Below, piece after piece: positions 43,866 through 54,700 of a stretch of 64,000 bases of DNA (its first letter is position 1; each line of letters begins with the position of its first letter). Under the pieces are notes generated by a model. That model worked only from the letters and a program-made list of their open reading frames with translations, had not been told where the DNA came from and made no database searches. The stretch spans positions 3,598,501 through 3,662,500 of the forward strand of contig JADJXR010000001.1 in NCBI GenBank assembly GCA_016710285.1, in the 5' to 3' direction. Made by a program: the position numbers and the translations under genes. This DNA comes from Chlorobiota bacterium (GTDB lineage: Bacteria; Bacteroidota; Ignavibacteria; OLB7).

Positions 43866-44171
43866 GGCAACGCAATCTCCCTACCAAGGGAACGTTATCC
43901 TGGTTGCTGATGTTAATAGTAGGAAACAAGCAAGCCCCTGCTGGCATGATAAAACTTGATTGATATTGCGCATTCGTGCACCCAACACTATTCAGGACGC
44001 GTCTTATAGGTGCGCCTTTTGGAGGTGAGGCATCCTCGAACTAAGCCTCGCCTCCAGCTTTTGTCCGGCGTATGAATCCAATGGGGTTCTATGCCATGAA
44101 GTGAACGGGTAGGTTCACTTCGTTTGACAATCTTGCTCGGTTCTTCATGGAGCCGTGCGAGGTACAGGAGG
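43866..44171. other. Gap with two stable hairpins, possible small RNA
   Basis: No gene is seen. GGAGGTGAGGC (44021-44031) pairs with 44045-44055 and GAAGTGAAC (44098-44106) with 44113-44121. With the terminator that follows, they could form a short transcript of about 200 nt. The nine-base word GAGGTACAG at 44159 also occurs twice in the hairpin RNA at 38.4-38.9 kb. Confidence 0.35.
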
Positions 44172-44206
44172 GGCGGCCACGGTGGTGCGTGGTCGCCTTT
44201 TTTTTT
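44172..44206 (+). terminator. Strong intrinsic terminator
   Basis: GGCGGCCACG (44172-44181) pairs with CGTGGTCGCC (44188-44197, one G-U), loop GTGGTG, then nine T residues. The following 206 bases up to the OmpA gene hold only a small CGGAGCA/TGCTCCG hairpin near 44,294-44,311. Confidence 0.92.
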
Positions 44207-44412
44207 GCCCATTTTTTTCATTTCGCTAACCCAATACTTTCTTTTCCGTTCTTGTTGCGGAAGTGATAGCGTTGGCCTACATTAGCCGGCAACGGAGCAC
44301 ATCTGCTCCGGCTTCTTACTGCAAAGCCCCCTTCTTCAAAATCTGCTCACGTTCAGGAGACGAAATTCGTTGTCCATGTTCTTCACACTATTAACCTAAC
44401 CACAGGAGTTCC

Positions 44413-46353
44413 ATGCGTTCATTGCGACAACCTATGCTGCTAGCCATTGCTGCGGCGTTCATGCTGGCATTGGTGCCAGCACAAGCACAAGTTGGGGAAG
44501 GGGGAACCTTTAGCGCGGGGATCGCAGGGATGGGAAATAAGTACTTTGGCGAATTCAAAGAACCACGCTTTGGCTACGGGGCCGAGCTATTGCTTCGCTA
44601 CAACATCATCCCAAATTTTGGGCTGCAAGGGGCGTTTGGCTACAACAAGCTCAACTGGTCGTTCAACCCCGATAACTTTGCGGCCTACGACCGTTACTTT
44701 GGGCTTCCGCCAACACGGGGCGGGCTTAACCGGCCGTTCGATTCGTTGACCTCGCCAAGCGGCCAGCTTGCCCGCGAAGACAACCACTCCACAACGCTCA
44801 ACTTCGGCCTTGATGCGGTGATAAACTTGGTGCCCGAGGGACCTGTTAGCCCGTATGTGTTCGGCGGGGTAGAGTATATCACCTGGACCCCGCAGTCCAG
44901 CGAAGGGGAGGACCTTCCGAACTTCGCGGCCAAACGCTACGATAACTCTGGAATTGCAATCCCCGCTGGTGCCGGGTTTATGTTCCGCTTCTCCGATAAC
45001 CTGCAGTTCCACCTGTACGGGCGGATGCACATTACCTTCACCGATTCGTTGGATGACTTCAGCCAGGACCGTGCTGCCACGGCAAACACCCCCGAGCTTG
45101 TCACCCCGAACGATGCCTTCCTTTCGGTTGGGCTTGGGGTGATGTACGTCTTCGGCTCCAGCGACAGCGATGGCGACGGGCTGAAAAATTCCGAAGAACG
45201 GGAGATTGGAACCGACCCGAACAATCCCGATACCGACGGCGATGGGCTGCGTGACGGCGCGGAAGTTCGCGACCACAAAACCGACCCGCTGAAACCCGAC
45301 ACCGACGGCGACGGCCTGACCGACGGCGCAGAGGTTGACACCCACAAGACCGATCCCCTGAAAGCCGACACCGATGGCGACAGCCTGAACGACGGCGAAG
45401 AGGTGATGACCACAAAAACCAACCCGCTGAAGATTGATAGCGATGAGGACGGCCTGACCGACGGCGACGAAGTCCGCCGCTACAAGACCAATCCGAACAA
45501 CGTGGACACCGACGGCGATTCATTGCTGGACGGCAAGGAGATTGATTTCCACAAGACCGACCCAACCAAGCCCGACACCGACGGCGATGGCCTGAGCGAC
45601 GGTGCAGAAGTTGACACCCACAAGACCGACCCGAACAAGCCCGACAGCGATGGCGACGGCCTGAACGACGGCGCGGAAGTGAACCAGCACCGCACCGATC
45701 CAACAAAAATGGATACCGACGGCGACGGCCTAAACGATGGCGTTGAGGTCCGCACCTACAAGACCGACCCAACCAAGATGGACACCGACAGCGATAAGCT
45801 GACCGATGCCGACGAAGTCAACCGCGTGAAGACCGACCCGTTGAAGCCCGACACCGACGGCGACGGAGTGATTGATGGCGAAGACGATTGCCCATTAATC
45901 AAGGGGGTGAAAAGCTCCGAAAAAGGAAGAAACGGCTGCCCACCAGCGCCGAAGATCGGCACCAAAGTTGACTTCCCGGAAATCCTGTTCATTGTCAACA
46001 GCGATCAATTCAATTTTGAAACTCCGGAGACCGCCGGCAACCTTGCAAAGTTGCTGGCCTACGTCAACCAGTGCGATAACCTTGGGGTGATGATCGAGGG
46101 GCACGCATCCAGCGAAGGCAATCCAAAACGGAACCAGGAGCTTTCGGATTTGCGTGCCAAGAAAGTTGTGCAGTGGCTGATTGAGCAGGGGGTAAATCCA
46201 ACAAAACTGATGGGGGCCGTGGGCTACGGATCATCGCGCCCAGCCGTTGCCGAGCCAAAGGGGAAAGGAATTCCGAAGGAGGAGCTGGAAGCCGCACGGA
46301 AGAAGAACCGCCGCATCACCGTGGTGGTCCAGAAAGGGTGCGACTCGAAGTAA
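44413..46353 (+). CDS. OmpA-family outer-membrane protein with thrombospondin type 3-like repeats
   Basis: A signal peptide ([19 protein letters not shown]) leads a beta-barrel-like region (~25-240, ending [14 protein letters not shown]). Then come eleven ~23-residue Asp-rich units of the form [19 protein letters not shown] (~250-495), which bind calcium in related proteins. The C-terminal OmpA domain ([64 protein letters not shown]) binds peptidoglycan. CAGGAGTTCC precedes the ATG. It likely ties the outer membrane to the wall. Confidence 0.93.
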   Translation: MRSLRQPMLLAIAAAFMLALVPAQAQVGEGGTFSAGIAGMGNKYFGEFKEPRFGYGAELLLRYNIIPNFGLQGAFGYNKLNWSFNPDNFAAYDRYFGLPPTRGGLNRPFDSLTSPSGQLAREDNHSTTLNFGLDAVINLVPEGPVSPYVFGGVEYITWTPQSSEGEDLPNFAAKRYDNSGIAIPAGAGFMFRFSDNLQFHLYGRMHITFTDSLDDFSQDRAATANTPELVTPNDAFLSVGLGVMYVFGSSDSDGDGLKNSEEREIGTDPNNPDTDGDGLRDGAEVRDHKTDPLKPDTDGDGLTDGAEVDTHKTDPLKADTDGDSLNDGEEVMTTKTNPLKIDSDEDGLTDGDEVRRYKTNPNNVDTDGDSLLDGKEIDFHKTDPTKPDTDGDGLSDGAEVDTHKTDPNKPDSDGDGLNDGAEVNQHRTDPTKMDTDGDGLNDGVEVRTYKTDPTKMDTDSDKLTDADEVNRVKTDPLKPDTDGDGVIDGEDDCPLIKGVKSSEKGRNGCPPAPKIGTKVDFPEILFIVNSDQFNFETPETAGNLAKLLAYVNQCDNLGVMIEGHASSEGNPKRNQELSDLRAKKVVQWLIEQGVNPTKLMGAVGYGSSRPAVAEPKGKGIPKEELEAARKKNRRITVVVQKGCDSK

Positions 46354-46402
46354 CCGCAGGGGCAACATCTGGCCCAGCGAAGCCAAAACAGTAAGGCTAC
46401 AT

Positions 46403-46434
46403 CCAAGCCCCGCGCAGCAATGCGCGGGGCTTGG
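46403..46434 (+). terminator. GNRA-capped hairpin, probable terminator
   Basis: A perfect 14-bp stem (46403-46416 with 46421-46434) with a GCAA tetraloop lies 50 bases after the OmpA stop. The U tract is missing. Confidence 0.7.
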
Positions 46435-46488
46435 TGCATGTAGGCTATTCTTTCAGGGATGTGATCTCATCATACACACACGCTTCGT

Positions 46489-46526
46489 CATGGAAACAGT
46501 GATTATTGGATCGTGAAAATTGCGCC
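46489..46526 (+). pseudogene. Relic of a deleted beta-propeller paralogue
   Basis: CATGGAAACAGTGATTATTGG and the next 17 bases match the coding sequence for HGESDYWIVK in the array genes. The stretch from about 46,547 to the next ATG aligns with the gap between the paralogues at 56672 and 58432 (GGCTAAAA, TAGCGT, GGGGGCTGGCAG). Only the blade fragment and a 3' flank survive, with no tail domain. Confidence 0.6.
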
Positions 46527-46582
46527 TCGCATCAGCCGTTGAAGTTTGCTGGCGGTAGCGCTGGGGCTAAAAAATTAGCGTC

Positions 46583-46630
46583 GTAGGGGGCTGGCAGCCC
46601 CTAAGCTCCCTGCATCATTTTTATATATTG
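46583..46630 (+). promoter_or_regulatory. Hairpin and AT-rich promoter-like block before the propeller array
   Basis: The GGGGCT/AGCCCC hairpin (46587-46601) and TTATATATTGG (46621-46631) are both conserved ahead of the paralogue at 58432, where TATAAATTG is the counterpart. The kept AT block ~35-40 bases before each ATG is a candidate -7 region. Promoter activity is inferred from conservation alone. Confidence 0.4.
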
Positions 46631-46664
46631 GCGGGCACCTATTCATCAACCTCCAGGATTAGAT

Positions 46665-48341
46665 ATGCGCCAGCTATTCGGTCTTTTCCTCAAGATTTCC
46701 CTTAAAATCGGTATCGCCGCACTTCTTGCCGCTTTCCTTCTGCCCAAATCCTTGCATTCCCAGCAAACCCCTCCAGCAATCGAGTGGCAACAATCGCTGG
46801 GTGGAAGTAGCATTGATAATGCTTATGCCATCACACAGACCAACGACGGCGGCTACATAGTTGCTGGATCAAGTACTTCCAGTGACGGCGATGTCACCAG
46901 GCATCGCGGCTTGGTTGATTCCTGGATTGTGAAGCTAACAAGTGCCGGAGCAATCCAGTGGCAGAAGTCACTGGGGGGAAGCGACCACGATTATGCGTAC
47001 TCCATCCAGCAAACCAGCAATGGCGGGTACATCATTGCCGGGATGAGTTATTCCAATGATGGCGATGTTAGCGGGAACCACGGACTCTCTGATTGTTGGA
47101 TCGTGCAGCTGACGAGTGCGGGGGGAATCGAGTGGCAAAAAACGCTTGGTGGAAGTGGTAGCGAGGAAGCTACTTCTATCCAGCAGGCCAGCGATGGTGG
47201 GTACATAGTTGCGGGATGGAGCCAGTCCACCGATGGCGATGTTACCGGGAATCACGGATCGGCTGATTCCTCCGATGATTACTGGATCGTGAAGCTGACA
47301 AGCGGGGGGGAGGTGGAATGGCAGAAGTCGCTTGGCGGAAGCAACTATGATCGAGCCAGCTCTATTGCCCAAACCAGCGACGGCGGGTACGTGGTTGCAG
47401 GGTGGAGTTTATCGAACGATGGCGATGTTACCAGTCATCATGGCTCGGCTGATTTCTCTGATTTCTGGCTTGTGAAGCTGACGAGCGCAGGGGCGATGGA
47501 GTGGCAGAAATCGCTGGGGGGCAGCTACCCTGATTATGCTAGCTCGGTCGTGCAAACCAGCGATGGCGGGTACATAGTTGCTGGATGGAGCCAATCCAGC
47601 GACGGCGATGTCACCGGGCATCATGGATCAGCGGACTCCACCGATGCTTGGATTGTGAAGCTAACGGATGCAGGGGTGATCCAGTGGCAGAGATCGCTTG
47701 GTGGAGCCAGCGATGATTATGCGAACTCCGTTGAGCAAACCACGGATGGCGGCTACATAGTTGCGGGATGGAGTTCTTCGATTGATGGCGATGTCACCGG
47801 CCGTCATGGGTCAGTAGCCACCCCTGACTACTGGATCGTACAACTGACAAGCGGAGGGGAGATCGAGTGGCAGAAGTCGCTGGGTGGCGGGCGCGAAGAT
47901 TATGCGAACTCGATCCAGCAGACCACCGACGGTGGATACATCGTTGCTGGCGAGAGCTTCTCTAGTGCTGGCGATGTTACCGGGCATCATGGGCTATCTG
48001 AATCCCCCGATTGCTGGATCGTAAAACTCACCCCTCCCAATCCAACCGGAGTAAAACCCACCGGCCTCCCCACCCCAAGCCCCTGGGCGATGAACGCCAA
48101 CTACCCGAACCCATTCTCCACCACCACCACCATCACGTTCACTGTGCCGGAGCGGAGCTTCGTGCGGCTGTCGGTGGATACCGAGCAGGGGGTTGAAGTG
48201 GCTCGCTTAATCGAGGAACAGCTTGAAGCCGGAGAGTACCGGGTCCCATTCTCGGGGGATGGCCTCGCCAGCGGAACATACCTCTACCGCCTAACCTCCG
48301 GCAGCACAAGTTTGGTGGGGAAAATGACAGTTGTGCGGTAG
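46665..48341 (+). CDS. Secreted seven-unit beta-propeller protein A with T9SS tail
   Basis: First complete member of the array (558 residues). It has a signal peptide (IGIAALLAAFLLPKSLHS) and seven ~55-residue units built on 'I.WQKSLGGS..D.A.SI.QTSDGGYIVAG.S.S.DGDV.G.HG..D.WIVKLTSAG'. The first WQ strand stands before unit one, and the last unit ends at WIVKL, so the first and last strands would share one blade, the 'velcro' closure of beta-propellers. The tail from ~470 (NANYPNPFSTTTTITFTVP ... GTYLYRLTSGSTSL) is a T9SS type A sorting domain. It starts MRQL, as does the member at 58432, unlike the M(N/T)QFF/MNRFF starts of most others. Ligand unknown. Confidence 0.85.
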   Translation: MRQLFGLFLKISLKIGIAALLAAFLLPKSLHSQQTPPAIEWQQSLGGSSIDNAYAITQTNDGGYIVAGSSTSSDGDVTRHRGLVDSWIVKLTSAGAIQWQKSLGGSDHDYAYSIQQTSNGGYIIAGMSYSNDGDVSGNHGLSDCWIVQLTSAGGIEWQKTLGGSGSEEATSIQQASDGGYIVAGWSQSTDGDVTGNHGSADSSDDYWIVKLTSGGEVEWQKSLGGSNYDRASSIAQTSDGGYVVAGWSLSNDGDVTSHHGSADFSDFWLVKLTSAGAMEWQKSLGGSYPDYASSVVQTSDGGYIVAGWSQSSDGDVTGHHGSADSTDAWIVKLTDAGVIQWQRSLGGASDDYANSVEQTTDGGYIVAGWSSSIDGDVTGRHGSVATPDYWIVQLTSGGEIEWQKSLGGGREDYANSIQQTTDGGYIVAGESFSSAGDVTGHHGLSESPDCWIVKLTPPNPTGVKPTGLPTPSPWAMNANYPNPFSTTTTITFTVPERSFVRLSVDTEQGVEVARLIEEQLEAGEYRVPFSGDGLASGTYLYRLTSGSTSLVGKMTVVR

Positions 48342-48390
48342 CGGGGTCTTATACACCATAAACATCCATTCACTAACCTTCAGAACAGCC

Positions 48391-50007
48391 ATGAACCGGT
48401 TCTTCAATCTTTTCCTCAGAGGCAGCATTGCGGGATTGCTTGGCGTTTGTCTGCTTTGGCAACCTTCCAATGCTCAAAGCATTGCCCCAACAATCGAGTG
48501 GCAACGCTCATTCGGCGGAACGAAGGATGATGCAGCTACCTCTATCTCCCAGACCAGCGACGGCGGGTACATCATTGCTGGAGTGAGTTCTTCCATTGAT
48601 GGCGATGTTAGCGATCATCATGGAGGTTATGACTATTGGATCGTGAAACTGACGAGCGGGGGAGAACTTGCGTGGCAGAAGTCGCTGGGTGGAAAGATGA
48701 CGGACTATGCTGCTTCCATCTCTCAGACTAGTGACGGCGGGTACATTGTTGCAGGGTGGAGTGCTTCCACTGATGGCAACGTTACCGGGAATCATGGAGA
48801 CGATGACTACTGGATTGTGAAGTTGACAAGCGCAGGGGTGATCGAGTGGGAAAAGTCGCTGGGTGGGAGCGGTAGAGAGACCGCTACTTCCATCACTCAG
48901 ACAGGTGACGGAGGGTACATAGTTGCAGGATCGAGTACTTCCACTAATGGCGATGTTAGTGGAAATCATGGAGGCAATGACTATTGGATTGTGAAGCTGA
49001 CGAGCACAGGGGGAATCGAGTGGCAGAAGTCGTTGGGTGGAAGTGGTGTGGATGATGCATACTCCATCACTCAGACCCGTGACGGCGGGTACATAGTTGT
49101 GGGATGGAGTCAATCCACTGATGGTGATGTTACGGGGCATGCAGGTTACTCTGATGCATGGATCGTGAAGCTAACGGGCGCGGGGGGGATCGAGTGGCAA
49201 CAGTCACTTGGTGGGAGCAACCATGATTATGGCAATGCCATTGAACAGACCAGTGACGGTGGGTACATCGTTGCAGGGGCAAGTCGGTCCAATGATGGCG
49301 ATGTTAGCGGGAATCGTGGAGGATATGATTCCTGGATCGTAAAGCTAACGAGTGAGGGGGTGATCGAGTGGGAGAAGTCGCTTGGCGGGAGTGGCGATGA
49401 AATTGTATTCTCCATCACTCAGACCAGCGATGGAGGGTACATAGTTGCAGGATCGAGTTTATCGAATGATGGCGATGTTAGTGGGAATCGTGGAGGGTAT
49501 GATTACTGGATTGTGAAGCTGACGAGCGGTGGGGCGATCGAGTGGAAGAAGTCGCTGGGTGGGAGTGGCGTGGATGAGGCACGCTCTATCACACAGACCA
49601 GTGACGGCGGGTCCATAGTTGCAGGACGGAGTTATTCCAATGATGGCGATGTTAGTGGGAATCGTGGAGGAGGTGATTTCTGGATCGTAAAACTCGCCCC
49701 ATCCAACCCAACCGGGGTGAAATCCGCCGAGCCTCCCACCCCAAGCCCGTGGGCAATGAACGCCAACTATCCCAACCCATTCTCCAGCACCACCACCATC
49801 ACGTTCACCGTGCCGGAGCGGAGCTTTGTTCGGCTGTCGGTGGATAACGAGCAAGGGGTTGAAGTGGCTCGCTTAATCGAGGAACAGCTTGAAGCCGGAG
49901 AGTACCGGGTCCCATTCTCGGGGGATGGCCTCGCCAGCGGAACATACCTCTACCGCCTAAGCTCCGGCAGCACCAGTTTGGTGGGGAAGATGACGGTTGT
50001 GCGGTGA
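48391..50007 (+). CDS. Secreted seven-unit beta-propeller protein B with T9SS tail
   Basis: I start it at MNRFFNLFLRGSIAGLLG (48391); the frame opens 60 bases earlier inside the spacer, which is conserved between paralogues and so is not coding. Seven units follow. Its blades 1-2 and 4-6 are close to those of the paralogue at 54997 (for example SIDGDVSDHHG; AYSITQTRDGGYIVVGWSQS; SNHDYGNAIEQT). It is separated from protein A by 49 bases. Confidence 0.85.
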   Translation: MNRFFNLFLRGSIAGLLGVCLLWQPSNAQSIAPTIEWQRSFGGTKDDAATSISQTSDGGYIIAGVSSSIDGDVSDHHGGYDYWIVKLTSGGELAWQKSLGGKMTDYAASISQTSDGGYIVAGWSASTDGNVTGNHGDDDYWIVKLTSAGVIEWEKSLGGSGRETATSITQTGDGGYIVAGSSTSTNGDVSGNHGGNDYWIVKLTSTGGIEWQKSLGGSGVDDAYSITQTRDGGYIVVGWSQSTDGDVTGHAGYSDAWIVKLTGAGGIEWQQSLGGSNHDYGNAIEQTSDGGYIVAGASRSNDGDVSGNRGGYDSWIVKLTSEGVIEWEKSLGGSGDEIVFSITQTSDGGYIVAGSSLSNDGDVSGNRGGYDYWIVKLTSGGAIEWKKSLGGSGVDEARSITQTSDGGSIVAGRSYSNDGDVSGNRGGGDFWIVKLAPSNPTGVKSAEPPTPSPWAMNANYPNPFSSTTTITFTVPERSFVRLSVDNEQGVEVARLIEEQLEAGEYRVPFSGDGLASGTYLYRLSSGSTSLVGKMTVVR

Positions 50008-50050
50008 ACTCTAAACCATAAGTATCCATTCACTAACCTTCAGAACAGCG

Positions 50051-51700
50051 ATGAATCAGTTTTTCAGTTTCCTTCTCAGAAGCAGCATTGCCGGATTGCT
50101 TGCGGTTGTCTTGCTTTGGCAACCTTTGAATGCCCAGCAACCTTCTCCAGCAATCGAGTGGGAGAAGTCGCTGGGTGGAAGTATCCTTGATTATGCTACA
50201 TCCATCCAGCAGACCAGTGATGGTGGGTACGTAGTGGCGGGATATAGTTATTCCGATGATGGTGATGTTACCGGGCATCATGGCACTGTTGATTTCTCTG
50301 ATTACTGGATCGTGAAGCTCACGAGTGCGGGTGTGATCCAGTGGCAAAAATCACTTGGTGGAAGTAGTAGCGAGGAAGCTACTTCTATCCAGCAGACCAG
50401 TGATGGTGGGTATATAGTTGCCGGATGGAGCGAGTCCACCGATGGCGATGTTAGCGGGAATCATGGGGGAACTGATGCTTGGGTTGTGAAGCTATCAAGT
50501 GCAGGACGAATTGAGTGGCAGAAATCGCTTGGCGGAAGCGGTAGTGATGAAGCCAACTCGATTCAACAGACCGCTGACGGTGGGTACATAATTGCAGGGC
50601 GGAGCCAGTCCAGCGACGGCGATGTCACCGGGCATCACGGATTAACAGATTTTCCTGATTGCTGGATCGTGCAACTCACCAGTGCAGGGGAGCTTGCGTG
50701 GGAGAAGTCCTTGGGTGGCAGTGGCAGTGATGGAGCTACATCTATCGAACAGACCAGCGATGGGGGATATATAGTTGCAGGAGAGAGTGGATCTAATGAT
50801 GGTGCTGGAAGCCATGGAGGGATAGATAATTATTGGATCGTAAAGCTAACGAGCGCGGGGGTGATCCAGTGGCAGAAATGGTTTGGTGGAAGTAATGGCG
50901 ACTATGCTAGCTCCATTGCACAGACCAGTGACGGTGGGTGCATAGTTGCTGGGTGGAGTTACTCCTCCGATGGTGATATTCGTGGACATCATGGGCCGGA
51001 TGGTTACGCTGATGCTTGGGTTGTGAAGCTCACGAGTGTGGGGGTGATTGAGTGGCAGCAGTCGCTGGGTGGAGGTGACCACGATTATGCGTACTCCATC
51101 CAGCAAACCAGCGATGGCGGGTACATAGTTGCAGGAGAGAGTGAATCCAATGATGGTGATGTTCGTGGGCATCATGGGGTGTCGGATTACACTGATTGCT
51201 GGATCGTCAAACTGACGAACGCAGGAACGATAGAATGGCAAAAATCGCTCGGTGGAAGTCTCAATGATATAGCCACTTCTATCGAACAGACCAGCGACGC
51301 TGGGTGCATAGTTGCAGGATATAGTTCCTCAACTGACGGCGATGTCACTGGACATCAAGCATCAACCGATGTTTGGATCGTAAAACTCGCCGCACCCAAC
51401 CCCACCGGAGTAAAACCCACCGAGCCTACCAGCCCAAGCCCGTGGGCAATGAACGCCAACTATCCAAACCCATTCTCCAGCGCTACCACCATCACGTTCA
51501 CCGTGCCGGAGCGGAGCTTCGTGCGGTTGTCGGTGGATACCGAGCAAGGAGTTGAGGTGGCTCGCTTAATTGAGGAACAGCTTGAAGCCGGAGAGTACCG
51601 CGTCCCATTCTCGGGGGAGGGCCTTGCCAGCGGAACATACCTGTACCGCCTAAGCTCCGGCAGCACCAGTTTGGTGGGGAAGATGACGATTGTGCGGTGA
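50051..51700 (+). CDS. Secreted seven-unit beta-propeller protein C with T9SS tail
   Basis: 549 residues; signal MNQFFSFLLRSSIAGLLAVV. It has seven units, the fourth with a shortened loop (NDGAGSHGGIDNYWIVKL). Its last two units (GESESNDGDVRGHHGVSDYT ... CIVAGYSSSTDGDVTGHQAS) are nearly identical at the DNA level, over about 260 bp, to the end of the paralogue at 58432. The DAGC form in the last blade is found only in these two. Confidence 0.85.
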   Translation: MNQFFSFLLRSSIAGLLAVVLLWQPLNAQQPSPAIEWEKSLGGSILDYATSIQQTSDGGYVVAGYSYSDDGDVTGHHGTVDFSDYWIVKLTSAGVIQWQKSLGGSSSEEATSIQQTSDGGYIVAGWSESTDGDVSGNHGGTDAWVVKLSSAGRIEWQKSLGGSGSDEANSIQQTADGGYIIAGRSQSSDGDVTGHHGLTDFPDCWIVQLTSAGELAWEKSLGGSGSDGATSIEQTSDGGYIVAGESGSNDGAGSHGGIDNYWIVKLTSAGVIQWQKWFGGSNGDYASSIAQTSDGGCIVAGWSYSSDGDIRGHHGPDGYADAWVVKLTSVGVIEWQQSLGGGDHDYAYSIQQTSDGGYIVAGESESNDGDVRGHHGVSDYTDCWIVKLTNAGTIEWQKSLGGSLNDIATSIEQTSDAGCIVAGYSSSTDGDVTGHQASTDVWIVKLAAPNPTGVKPTEPTSPSPWAMNANYPNPFSSATTITFTVPERSFVRLSVDTEQGVEVARLIEEQLEAGEYRVPFSGEGLASGTYLYRLSSGSTSLVGKMTIVR

Positions 51701-51743
51701 ACTCTAAACCATAAGTATCCATTCACTAACCTTCAGAACAGCC

Positions 51744-54700
51744 ATGAACCGGTTCTTCAATCTTTTCCTCAGAGGCAGCATTGCGGGATTGCTCGGCGTT
51801 TGTCTGCTCTGGCAATCTTCGCCTGCCCAAGAACCTGCGCCGGCGATTCAGTGGCAACAATCACTGGGTGGACTGGGTGAGGATGTGGCGTATTCTATCG
51901 AACAGACCAGTGACGGCGGGTACATAGCTGCTGGATATAGCTATTCCACCGATGGCGATGTTACCGGGAATCATGGAGGGGTTGATTGCTGGGTTGCAAA
52001 GTTCACAAGTGCGGGAGCGATCGAGTGGCAAAAGTCGCTGGGTGGAAGTAGCCTTGATTACGCTAAATCTATCCAGCAGACCAACGACGGCGGGTACATA
52101 GTTGCTGGATATAGCCAGTCCAATGATGGCGATGTTACCGGGAATCATGGAGGGGTTGACTATTGGATTGTGAAGCTCACCAGTGCAGGAGTGATCCAGT
52201 GGCAGAAATCGCTGGGTGGAAGTAGGGGAAACTATGCTACGTCTATCGCCCAGACCAGCGATGGTGGGTACATAATTGCAGGATATAGTTCTTCCACCGA
52301 TGGTAATGTCACCGGAAACCATGGATCAACAGATTATTGGATTGTGAAGCTCACCAGTGTGGGGGCGATTCAATGGCAAAAGTCACTGGGTGGAAGTGGT
52401 GGGGAGGAAGCTCATTCTATCACGCAGACTAGTGACGGTGGGTACATCGTTGCCGGGTGGAGTTCTTCCACCGATGGCGATGTCACCGGAAACCATGGAT
52501 CAACGGATTACTGGATCGTGAAGCTCACCAATGGGGGGGCTATCCAATGGCAAAAGTCACTTGGTGGAAGTGGCCAAGAGAATGCTGCTTCCATCGCGCA
52601 AGCCAGTGATGGTGGGTACATCGTTGCCGGGTGGAGTTCTTCCACCGATGGCGATGTCACCGGAAACCATGGATCATCAGATTACTGGATCGTGAAGCTG
52701 ACAAATACAGGGGTGATCCAGTGGCAGCAGGCACTTGGTGGAAGTGGTGGGGAGGAAGCTCGTTCTATCACGCAGACTAGTGATGGTGGGTATATAGTTG
52801 CAGGAGCGAGCTGGTCCAGTGATGGCGATGTCAGCGGGCATTATAAAGAAGCTGATTACTGGGTCGTGAAGCTCACAAGTGTGGGAGCGATGGAGTGGCA
52901 AAAATCGTTCGGTGGAAATAGCAATGATTATGCGACTTCCATCAAGCAGACCAGCGACGGCGGGTACGTAATTGCTGGATATAGTGCCTCCAATGATGGT
53001 GATGTTACCCGGCATTATGGGGTATCTAAAAACTATGATTACTGGATCGTGAAACTTCTCTCTGCCGATCCACCCGATGGGAAGTTTACCAGCCTACTGC
53101 TTCAGGGAGTTGATCCTTCTGGGAAGATCAGTGCAAAGTATCCTACGGCATTTACGTGGTCCACCAACAAAAACATTCTGGGCACCAAGACGATAGAAAT
53201 ATCCGAGGATAACGGTAGAACATGGTCGCCAGTGCCAGCGGCAACGGCCAGCGGTGACGTTACAACCGTGCAATACACCACGCCTCGACATTCCATCCAG
53301 CAAGCCTTGTTCCGTATTTATTCTGCATCAGATAAAAGGGACCTCTACACGATGGCAACGCCGATTCAGATTGGTCAGCCTCCATCGGTGAACATCCAAT
53401 GGCAGAAAACGTTTGGTGGATGGGAGCATGATGGAGCCTATGACATCGAACCGACCAGCGACGGAGGGTATATAGTTGCTGGATATAGCTTTTCCGGGGG
53501 AGGGCAAGAGCCTAACGGGTTCCATAGAGGGGGCGAATACTGGATTGTAAAGCTCACCGGTGAGGGGGCGATCCAGTGGCAACGATCACTGGGTGGAACT
53601 GATAGAGATTATGCGACTTCCATCCGGCAGACCGCTGACGGTGGGTACATAGCTACAGGGTATAGTCACTCCTCTAATGGTGAGGTCACCGGACATCATG
53701 ACTCCTTTGATTACTGGGTTGTGAAGCTCACCAGCATGGGCTTGGTCGAGTGGCAGAAGTCACTGGGTGGAACTGGCGATGATAGAGCGAATGCTATCCG
53801 GCAGACCAGCGACGGTGGCTACATAGTTGCAGGGTATAACCAGTCCACCGATGGTGATGTTACCGGGCATCATGGAGCAGCAAATTTCCCTGATTGTTGG
53901 ATCCTGAAGCTCACCAGTGTGGGAGAGATTGAGTGGCAGCAGTCACTTGGTGGAAGTGGCTATGATGCGGCGTATTCCATCGCACAGACCAGCGATGGTG
54001 GGTACATCATTGCTGGGTATAGTGCTTCCAATGATGGTGATGTTACCGGGCATCATGGAGTAATCCCTTCCGGTGATTATTGGATTGTGAAGCTCACGAA
54101 TGCGGGGGGAATTGAGTGGCAAAAGTCGCTGGGTGGAAGCCATGCAGAGATCGCTAAATCTATTGAGCAAACCAGCGATGGTGGGTACATCGTTGCAGGG
54201 CTGTGTACTTCCACCGATGGTGATGTTATCGGGCATCATGTATCGGCTGATTCCTCTGATTACTGGATTGTGAAGCTCACGAATGCGGGGGAGATCGAGT
54301 GGCAAAAGCCGCTTGGCGGCACGGGCATTGATTATGCGAACTCGATCCAGCAGACCAGCGACAGTGGGTACATAGTTGCAGGAGTGAGTTATTCGAATAA
54401 TGGTGATGTTATCGGGCATCATGGCTTAGATAAATATGCTGATTACTGGGTTGTGAAGCTCACGAGTAGGGGGGGGATCGAGTGGCAAAAATCGCTTGGT
54501 GGGAGTAGCGATGATTATGCCACCGCTATCAAGGAGGTCAGCGACAGCAGCTATGTTGTTGCAGGGGTAATTTGGTCCAACGATGGCGATGTCACTGGGA
54601 ATCATGGGAGGTATGATTGCTGGATCGTAAAACTCGCCCCATCCAACCCAACCGGAGTAAAACCCACCGAGCCTCCCACCCCCAGCCCCTGGGCAATGAA

